Source: Kipferlia bialata
Lineage: Eukaryota; Fornicata
Direction of reading: 5' to 3'
Assembly (NCBI GenBank): GCA_003568945.1
Contig: BDIP01000206.1
Coordinates: 1-20,891 of the forward strand
Length of the DNA stretch: 20,891 nucleotides
Under the pieces are notes generated by a model that was not told where the DNA came from, made no database searches, and was given only the letters and a program-made list of their open reading frames with translations. A program made the translations under genes and the position numbers. Shown here one piece after another: positions 10,624 through 19,644 of the stretch; within the stretch, counting starts at the first letter, position 1, and every line of letters begins with the position of its first letter.

Positions 10624-13600
10624 TCAGGTCGTAGCTGTACTAACACGGTTTCCAACTTGCGTAACTTCAAGACTCTCGCCAGGCCCCCCAATTGGCTGAC
10701 AAGCGGCAGGAATATCGTGTCTCTCAACACATCCGAAAGCTACGCGTAAGATATCTGTCTGACACATTCGAGTGTTATTTGTCATATAGTATAGGAAGGT
10801 ACCCATACATATTACCTTGTATTTAGAGCCACGCCAGTTCTGACCCACACCGAAGGCTGCTCTGTCTATGGACAACTGCCGCATTACCTCGTCATCCCAC
10901 CTGACCAGTTAGGAACCTAACTGCTAGGTGTTCACTATTACCAACATATAAAGTGTATACACTAGTAGTGGCCGCATGACAGGGCCCCATAATGAATCAG
11001 GGTATTATTATGACAATTATCTTAGCTTACCACCAGACACTCTGATACACTGTGGGTACCTTGCCCTCTGCGACCTATTTCGACACCAGGCCATACTAGC
11101 CAGAGCAACAATACTTCTGTGGATGAGTTAACTCCCAGTCATAACGGCCATTCAAATCATATTGGAGTTATCTCTAGTGTTCAATTAGAAATCTATCAAT
11201 TAGTTCCTGTTATGGGGACTTTCCATACCTAAGGATCAATGACTGCAGTGAACCCATAGGAGAGTCAGGCACTGCTAGTACAGACGGAAGCATTTCCTCT
11301 TGCTGCGTGTAAAATATGACCATCGATATATCTACACACAGTGGTAACCATACGTGAGGCCTATACAAGAGGTATGTATGAAATGTACTATATGAGATAC
11401 ATATGAATTCGCTGGTACCTGCGGCCTAGACAGTTCAATAACAGTCTCTCTTTCCGTTTGAGACATTGACTCTAGCCAAACAGTGTAGTGTTGCAGCTTG
11501 AGGTTAGATATATGTATGATTCTGTAAAATGACGTATGTACGTTGGACAACAAGTCATTTGGACTGGTGTACCTCCATAATGATATCAGACATGGCAGTT
11601 GGATCGGTGGCCAGAATGAGTTTCTTCCATAAGTCGCAGAAGCCCATTGGCAGGTGTTCGAGTAGACCAGTCTGCTTGGCAAGAACAATAAGCAGCCTTG
11701 AGTCAAAGTGTTAACGGTGTGGGTTAATGGGAATACAGAAAGATGCCTGCAAGGAGGAATAGAGTACGGACAACGTGTTCAGAATAGTCACACACTACTA
11801 TTTGAGTAAGAGATGGTTTGTATTGGTGTCATCCACAACGCGCTAGTTAACGGGCGGCTACTCTTCCATGGCACAAGAAGCTATAGAGGCACACTAATAT
11901 GTGACACATCACATCTTACCCTGCAGTGTGTGACAAGCTGCTCTGGCTTCTATGGAGACAGGACCTTACTAGGACACGGTCATCAATGATATGGGATCCT
12001 AATATCAAATGAGTTCAAAGTCGAAGTGGCATATAGTAGTACTATAATTGTACATGTAGAAACCTCACCTCTGGGTATGCCTCCCTGAAGAGCTGTCAAG
12101 AGAGCAAGTAGACTCTGATGTCAGACTGTTATCCGCTTTCCCTGTATCATATATCGGCAATACAAGACCGATCTAGAGTTGGGATGCGTATCAGGTGCTT
12201 ATCGTTACTCTTATAATACATCAGTGTATATGGTGTTTGGATGTATGTACTATCGCGATGTAGCAAGAGCGTACCAGGTGCATGCTCATGAGTGTCACTC
12301 CACCAGTACTGGCCCTGACTGAATGAACCAGGTGGTGGGTAAGGTGAAGGGTGTCGAGACAGGTCTGTATCCTGTGCCGTGGCATAACATACTGGGTTAG
12401 AGAACTATATAGCTTTCAACTCAAAGAGGAAAGGCTATTCTTCAATAAGAATGTGGACAATTTCTATCACTGAATATTATTTGCTCGCTAATAGGAAGAA
12501 CTCCAAGCATTACACTTTGAATCACTCTTTAGCATGTAAATGACACGTACCGACAGGGAAAGCAAGAAAGAGGTGAACACGTCCACTGAGACTCCGGATG
12601 CATCCAGTCTGAAGTGAGATTAGAAGAAGCACATAATACTACCCATGATTAGAGAAGTAGGTCAGTGCTACAACTTAGTGTGCTTTAGGAAAAAGCCCTA
12701 CCCGTTGATATTGAAGAGACACAGAGCGACAGTCTCTATCACTGGGGCATTGAGGGTTCTCCCCATCAGAGTTGTGTGGTAGTGGATGTCGGCTGTGAAC
12801 TGACTCAGGGCATGGCTGGGGTTAGAGACATACAGTTCTTGAATACCACTCAATAATAGTATGTTTCGCGGAGCACAGGTGTGAATACTCAACGCACCTA
12901 GCCCGCATACTCGCTGTCGTTGTCTGGAATCTGTACAAGAAATCCTTTGCTCTTCCCTGGGCATCAGGACACAAAAGTAATAACACTCATATCAACACAT
13001 AACAGACGTTGATAATACCTGTTTCACGATGCGAAGTGGCGGTAGAAACAGCGTCAGTGGCAGGTGCACCGAGAAACGTAGAGAGTGCAGCCTCAACGGC
13101 TTCAGTAGTAAGTCAGTGGCACAACTCCGAATAGCAATAGGGCCGCCTATACACCTCTGACGACAGCGCCATATACCGCACTGGCAGACTGGTCCGCCTA
13201 CTAGAGAGGACGGGAGCACTAGTGGCATATCTCTATGAGCACGATGACGTCTTCGCATTAACCTGTGTTGTTAGTAGGGTCATGAATATCATGAGTGAAA
13301 CATGAAGGAACCTAGTGTGCTGAAGATATACAACATCCACATACTGATTGATTGATATATATATACCTCAGGTGATCCCGATGCCATGCGAATGTCAGGC
13401 ATCCTGGACTCTGGTGTCAATGGTGGCTCAATGTAAAGATTGTTTGTACTACACGGAGTCTCTTACCTCAAGTGGGAAACCGTCAGCAGTCCGCCTGTCT
13501 ACATACTGGTCCCACACGAACCGTGTAGCAAACTGATGTCAGTTAGATTGTGATTATGTGTTACTGTCTTTTGGCTTAGAACACAGACCTAGTAGACAAT

Positions 13601-14364
13601 TGCTACTCGCAATGGTAACTACGTTACGTACCCTCTCCCTCCCGTTGAAGAGCACTATGCTGGCTGGAGCATATACATTGTTTGGGGCCGACGCTAGTGT
13701 CATGGAACCCTGTACAGTCAGACTATACAGAACTCTACAAATACTGAATGGAAACATGTATGAATCTTCGTTGAAAAGAACTGAACATATAAGGCATGGG
13801 TAGTATAGATACCTCTGGTGAGAGTATGTATGTCCTGACATCTGGCAGCATCTGGTCCATGTGTCGCATCCATACACCGTAGGGCTGGAGTGTTAGTACT
13901 TATATACTGCACAAGTGGATAGCATGTAACTACTTGCATACACAATACACACATATATGTAGTGAGTCTCATCCATACACCGTAGGGCTGGAAGGTTAGA
14001 GCAAGAATGTACAAATACCCAGATACTAGAACGATATACACTGGGAACCACTGGGAAGGTAAGTGTGTGTATGTGTGAGAGTAAGTGACACTAACCTCGT
14101 ATGGTTCTAGCAGAAACAGCCTGTACCACGACTCTGTGACCATCATGTTCTGGTCCTGTGCATACTGGATATAGGGGGTCTGGAGTGAGTATTAAAGTCT
14201 ATTGTATATACATTTCTATATGTGACATAAATGTGCTCTAAACTCTAACTATCATGTTCTAATCCTGGGTATAATTGTTATCGTGGGTCTGAAGTGAAAA
14301 TCTTCATATCATGTTCACGTTGTCTGCTACGCCCACATCCTTCAGTATCAATCTCAAGCATATG

Positions 14365-14406
<42 letters not shown>

Positions 14407-17309
14407 GGAAGCACCGAGTCACTGCAGAACTAGAAGGAAACGCAAGAGGCGGCCACCTACATGTTAGCTTCTCTTACCTCTTCTGTATGCAGTGATATAC
14501 ACCGCAATATATATAGCTAGATAACATGTATATACAGTTGATATATATAGTATTCTGTGTACACCTGAGCTGCTTGGTTCTCCCTGGTGGATGGTATGGC
14601 AGTAGTAAGAAACACTATCAATATTATATAGATGCTTATCATTATCAATGCTTACCTGAGCTCCTTCGTTCTCTCTGGTGGATGGAACGGGAGTGATGGG
14701 AACCTGGCAGTGCATGATCCCTTGGACCTACTCTCAGTCCTGGCAACTGGGAGCCAGAACTTATCGTCAACATCCTGGTTATGAGCAAGGAATGTTACAC
14801 TTGTCGTACGTCCTGCGATAACAGTATGCCTAGATAGATTGCGATAGGGAATGATAGCACAGTGCGTACCTCTGGTGTATACGGAAGCCTGCCACAGCGA
14901 AGCTCTAGCACTCTACCCATAACGAGGTGGTAATGGCAGACCTTGGCTGCCTTATGAAGGCTGTTATGGTTAGGTACTCATTTCTAGACATATCTTACTT
15001 TGACACTTAAGTCTTGGTAATCCAACGTAGTGTATTGGTACTACATACCAATCAGAGAATAACTAAGTGATGGTCTGATATATACACTCATCTGGACACT
15101 TCTCTATACCTCTCAAGTTCCTCAGTTTTCGTCATTGCTGTCAGCAGAGAAGTCAGGTCACCTGAAGTTGAATGAATAGCTATACTCAATCATTGTAGAC
15201 TTAGTGAGAGACCCACCTGCAGCATTGTGGAAGTCTAACTGGCTCCCTGACAATACGGTAGACGGTTGAAGCAACCTCGCATACTGCTGTCCCAAGGCTG
15301 TGGATCGGAGCCAAGTCCTGTGAATGAAATACAATCTTGCACAATATGGTAGCGAATATAGTAGTGGATATATGTGGGGTAAAAAGTTTATGGTATGTCA
15401 CGTAGTTGGGTATTGTCTTGTGAGACCAAGAGAGTACCTTGTCTTAAGTAAAGAAGTCTGAGTGAACACCATACGCGCCAGAAACTGTTGCCGTGGCCTT
15501 GGCAAAACAACCAATAGTTCATACAATGCCTGGAGTGAGATTACCGGGCACACTCCACGTTTAGTGCAACATGAAGTATTGCCACGTAGAATACATACAA
15601 CAGATACATACTCCGAATTCAAATACATTGGAAACACGCCAGTAAAATACCTGTTGCAGCATTGTGGTTGATGGAAGACCCAATGTGTATGTTGCAGAAT
15701 GGCTGAGGAGCCTTAGAGCACTCTCATTACCGAGCGGTGTGTTCGTCCTCTCTTCTGTCTCTCCAAACGTTAAGGATAGAACCTATGTAAGTATAGGCCC
15801 AATGAGTGTTTTGGTAAATAGGTATGGTGGTAGAGTGGGAGATACGTAATATATGATATTTTCCTGTATACCTCATGTACCGCCACAGGTGCGGTTTTTG
15901 AGGTGTCTAGAAGCAGCCACACAAGCAATGTATGGGCATCCGTAGCAGGTGGATCTGTTTTGCATTTCTACAGTCAGCAATTGGCAAGAGATTATGATAG
16001 ACACATACATTGCTATTCTAACAATATTTCATATTGCACAAACCTCATTCAGAAGTGTATCAAGTGACGTCGGGTTCAGCATCCACTGAGACACAGCATG
16101 TGCAAACGGATCAGGTACACAGGGAAGGAGGCAAAAGGAACCAGAGACAAGGATGTACACTGGCAGCAGACATAGATAAACCTGGGTTCAATTATACACA
16201 CCAAAGACATTTTCAGTTGGTAATACTCTTGATATCCTTGCTTGTAATCCTCACCTCTAATGTGTCTTCTCCAAGTAGTGGTACAAAACCACTTATGGTA
16301 CCCAATAGACACCCAATGCCCATCACCTTATGTCAGGCTTTGCTGCATACTTTCTTACATTACTCGACACTGGATGTGTATCACTGACAGTCTGATATAT
16401 ACTGTGTCAATTCCTTCTACTTACCAGGACCCGAGTTAAGGTAACACTTCTGTAGAAGCCACCTAGGTGGCCGAAGTGATGAGTGGATGTGTTAGTACTG
16501 AAATGATGTCATAACTAAACACTAGATAGGATAAACCTATTAGGTAAGGGTTACATGAAAGATAATACATACCTCTTTCTTGTCTTTGAACCCTCGCAAC
16601 TCTGTCTGCATTGGCTGTGTCACATTGGGTGAACAGGGACAGTATCTTGTGGTCAGTAATCAATTTATCAACAACACACCTGTAGGTTTCGATTCTGTTC
16701 ATATGTTACATATGAATCATATGTATGTAAACAGGTCTCACCCTAATCTCTCCATAGAGAAGCAGTACTCCGGCCACTACTCCGATCATCCGGAACTCTT
16801 TTCTGTAGCCAATAATTGCACTGAGAAATTGGTGCAACCAGTCGAGAACCAAGCCGCACTGGATACACCTCAGTCCAACTGATGCCGCTTCTCCGTTGTA
16901 TTGTGGTATCTTGGTAGCTATTGGTGGTTCCTCCTCTCCCCGGTGAGACAAACATACCAGGCAGTATTGACCAGCTTATAGTTAGGTTATGCTTGCAAGT
17001 ATAGGAGGAGTAATCATCTCTCTTTTCCACACTCATGGAGCATATCCCACCTTTGTAAGTGGGATACACTGGCTGCCACAGGAGTGACCAGTGGAACAAG
17101 GCCCTGCACAAAGGAAACTCTAAACATCTGCGAAGCATTACTACGTATCGCTGGATAGTACAGTGGAAATGGTAACTGGGTGGTATACATCTCTGAACGC
17201 CGCAGAGAAGGGTTAACAGAAGGAGGTAACCGGAAGCAAACAGGTACCCAGCGATTAGGAACACGCGGAGATGTCTGGATCTGATGAGTAAGTTACTTAC
17301 TAAGCGCAT
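10624..17309 (-). CDS. 981-residue helical protein in 38 small exons
   Basis: Exons (minus strand): 17309-17301, 17280-17248, 17190-17051, 16974-16958, 16917-16869, 16820-16742, 16645-16573, 16462-16425, 16326-16255, 16181-16044, 15967-15872, 15758-15651, 15529-15438, 15317-15217, 15161-15110, 14960-14870, 14774-14656, 14516-14478, 14456-14405, 14179-14096, 13884-13813, 13709-13632, 13532-13467, 13410-13367, 13262-13177, 13099-13019, 12956-12911, 12815-12702, 12608-12551, 12391-12275, 12172-12069, 11964-11920, 11696-11573, 11496-11419, 11302-11229, 11116-11060, 10900-10816 and 10758-10624. All junctions are GT-AG and phase-consistent, and many acceptors are CTAAC- or CTGAC-type, for example CTAACAACACAG and CTAACCCCAG. 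The product is rich in Leu, Ala and Val helices (TGLLEHLPMGFCDLWKKLI; ILRSIVALASMAW) with no enzyme motif. Its length and texture resemble HEAT-repeat proteins such as importin/exportin receptors, but I cannot name a family. The weakest parts are 12172-11920, where two other frames also read well, and the extreme 5' end, where the ATG at 17190 is an alternative start. Confidence 0.7.
10759..10815 (-). other. Stop-free 57-nt intron
   Basis: The donor is GTAATA after GSKYK and the acceptor is TGTGTCAG before TDILRVAF. The length is a multiple of three and no stop is present, so retention would add 19 residues in frame. Splicing is favoured by the donor and acceptor, but the sequence alone cannot decide. 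Confidence 0.5.
13867..14000 (-). repeat. Duplicated acceptor and exon start (exon 13884-13813)
   Basis: A 23-nt block is identical at 13867-13889 and 13970-13992, spacing 103 nt, and each is followed by GTTAG on the plus strand. On the minus strand both read CTAAC, six bases, AG, then CCCTACGGTGTATGGATG. The copy at 13884 leads into an exon beginning PYGVWMRHMDQ. The other lies upstream in the intron and leads nowhere. Confidence 0.85.
14141..14297 (-). repeat. Decayed copy of an acceptor and exon start (exon 14179-14096)
   Basis: The block 14141-14188 holds the acceptor and first residues of the exon beginning TPYIQYAQDQ. A copy of equal length at 14250-14297 matches at 37 of 48 positions without gaps. 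In the exon frame the copy contains a stop, so it is non-coding now. It lies inside the intron upstream of the real acceptor, 109 nt away. Confidence 0.75.
14370..14402. repeat. (TA)n microsatellite in an intron
   Basis: A run of about 33 nt of TA lies directly beside the donor of exon 14456-14405; that donor, GTATATAT, is the start of the run. Confidence 0.95.
14457..14477 (-). other. Candidate 21-nt intron
   Basis: GTAAGAGAAGCTAACATGTAG has a strong donor, a perfect CTAAC and an AG. Phases on both sides agree. It is among the shortest candidate introns here; the others are 18, 20 and 26 nt. Confidence 0.6.
14563..14685 (-). repeat. Duplicated exon end and donor (exon 14774-14656)
   Basis: The 32-nt block 14654-14685 carries the last ~30 nt of an exon (frame PPERTKEL) and its donor. 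A copy at 14563-14594 differs at three positions and also ends in a GT donor. The copy lies downstream in the intron, 91 nt from the real one. In the same frame the copy reads PPGRTKQL with no stop. Confidence 0.85.
17281..17300 (-). other. Candidate 20-nt intron near the start codon
   Basis: GTAAGTAACTTACTCATCAG follows the codons ATG CGC TTA and precedes a frame reading IQTSPRVPNRW. The donor is consensus and the phase fits. If translation instead begins at the ATG at 17190, this intron would be unnecessary. Confidence 0.4.
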
Positions 17310-18050
17310 GTTCAATTTAGATTGAAGACCAGCATCGGAGATACATATTCAATGACTAACTGTAGACAAAGGGCAAATGCCGGTTCGAAGAGGATCATTA
17401 TAATTATACGTACTCTTTCCACAATGGCATTGATACTGCCATATCCGAGACTAATTCCGCCTCTGTAGGGGCGCCGTCCCCTGTTGCCACAATACCCCTG
17501 TTGTGTACTAATATATGGAAAGTGCGGAGATCACCTTTCATCGGAAGTATATAGGTTAATAGATATCTTCATAATATGGTTTCATGTTTGAGACTTTCAA
17601 AATAGGAACGTTTGAACTGTAGACTAATAGGCCTAGTACAGTCTCTAGTAAACTGATCCAACAAATAGATGAGTGTGGTGGGCTTAATATGTACATGGGA
17701 TATATTCCAGAGTCCAAAACTAAAGGTAGATCTATTGTTGTGGTCTACATACTGCTGCTAGTACACCTACTATGTGCCTAGTGCTCAAAGAAACCACTAC
17801 AAGAACACCCCAACGGGCCAGTAACACTCTGACCCAAAGAAACATCAACGAAACAACACAAAACAACACGTGTCCACCAGGACTAAACGAATGGGAGACC
17901 ACAACCAGTATACAAGTAGGTTGGGCTCTAACAAGATCTCTCTGTCTCTCTCTGTCTCTCTCTCTCTCTCAACGAACTAATACCACACACTCACAGACCC
18001 CCACCTCACAGGTTAGAGACGCAGGGGGTTAACTACATGTACTCTCTCAT
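17310..18050. other. Intergenic region with a doubtful small plus-strand frame
   Basis: I see nothing firm here. An ATG at 17772 opens a Thr/Asn/Gln-rich frame (LNEWETTTSIQ) that runs to 17915. A possible 20-nt intron, GTAGGTTGGGCTCTAACAAG, then leads into a CT repeat. It may be a tiny gene, but its composition is low-complexity and it ends head-on against the Tad3 gene. Confidence that it is coding is about 0.2. Confidence 0.4.
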
Positions 18051-18476
18051 TCACGACCTCTCCTCGGGCTGCATATCGATATCGGCGTCTAGGTTAGCTC
18101 TCTCTCCTGTCTCGCCCCACAGTGCCTTGGCCTCTCTCTCCCTGCACCCACCCACACACACAAAGGAGTGAGTGACGTTGGAGAGAGAGGGGACAGAGAC
18201 CATAGTGCCTATGGTTGGAAAGAGAAAGGGTTTAGAAAGAGAGAGAGAGAGATAGGTGTATAAGAACATATATACCTAGCCCGCCCTGGGGTGCCGACCG
18301 TCCATACACCACACAGCGTATCCTAGAGTGGACAAGGGCCATACTGCATCCTACACAGGGCTCGCTGACCTAGAATAAGGGTCTAGACGGAGAGAGGGAG
18401 AGAGAGAGAGAGAGAGAGTAGTGGACAAGGGCCATACTGCATCCTACACAGGGCTCGCTGACCTGGAATAAGGGTC

Positions 18477-18508
<32 letters not shown>

Positions 18509-19610
18509 ACTTACCAGGAACATGTCCAGTCCAGTGGCCAGGTACCCATATATATTTGAGAGTGTGTATATATACATAGAGATGAGATGACATCAATGTA
18601 TATAGTGTATTATGATACTATATCACATACCAGGAACATGTCCAGTCCAGTGGCCAGGTACCCTCCTCTGCCCTCCCCGGCACACATCTGGGGGTCAGAT
18701 AGGATAGTGATAAATATATACAAAATGATGATATTAATATGTGGTAACCGCTGCTCTCCCCGGCACATCTATCGTGACGATACATATATATCCACCATAT
18801 ATATACATATGAATCATACCTTGAGTGCCCTTGTGGTGGAGTGTGCCCATGGGTGGGTGTTGGGCTCAGCCTGGGGAGTTGGAGAGAGAGAGAGACAGAG
18901 AGAGAGAGGGGAGGGCGGCGCTGGGGGGGGGGGGGGGATGGAAATATTGACTGTGTGTGTAGAATGGGGACGTGGGGGGAGGGGGGATGATATGAGGCAT
19001 TCAATACACTATCTAGGCTGTTGACTATAGCATAAAAAGAGAGAGAGAGAGAGCTTGGGACACTCACCTCAGCCGTCAGGTACTTGTCCACATCTGAAGC
19101 CTTGCCCCACTTGCCCTGAAAGTCAATAAGAAGTCGGAGATAGTCACGATAGTAGTCAAAGGGAGTCAAGATAGTAGTCAAAGGGAGTCAATATATGTAG
19201 TATATACCTGTACATCCTGTGGAGGCTCAATGACCCGTGGCAGCTGGGCATGGGCTGAGAGTTAGAGATAGAGATTATACATTTAGTCTATATATCAAGG
19301 TGGGGGGTTACATATACATATGTATATATTACCAGGTGTCAGTGAGTCATCGGCATGGTATATGTATACATATATAGATACATGTGTAACTACTACACAT
19401 ACCGGGTGTGACAGAGTGTGCCGCTGCGACTATGCATCTACGCTGGGGGTCCACAACAACTGGGGGGTTAGATATACATATAAATGAATATATATACATA
19501 TATATAGATATGGATATATGCATAGAGAGAGAGAGAGAGGAAGAAGATATAGAGTCAGGGTCAGTGTGTTAGGTATGGGGGTCCACAACCACTGGGGGTC
19601 AGGGTGGGAG

Positions 19611-19644
<34 letters not shown>

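Noticed and set aside
11332-11706. A 124-codon minus-strand frame as one exon
   Set aside because: Two phase-linked exons (11696-11573 and 11496-11419) in another frame have CTAACCTCAAG between them and read far more like protein.
13100-13262. In-frame TGA between two coding-like stretches, suggesting readthrough or a reassigned code
   Set aside because: A phase-1 intron from 13176 to 13100 removes the TGA and joins the frames. Other genes here end at TGA, so reassignment is unlikely.
16743-17315. A 190-codon minus-strand frame
   Set aside because: It is a chance open frame crossing several short exons in the wrong frame; the phase-consistent exons give more protein-like sequence and good splice sites.
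18388-18506. CRISPR-like array in the GA-flanked repeats
   Set aside because: There are only two copies of a 60-nt exon edge separated by microsatellite, in a spliced eukaryotic gene.
18618-19181. A 187-codon uninterrupted minus-strand frame
   Set aside because: It runs through three Tad3 exons and the introns between them, including GA and poly-G tracts. The spliced phases and Tad3 motifs explain it better.
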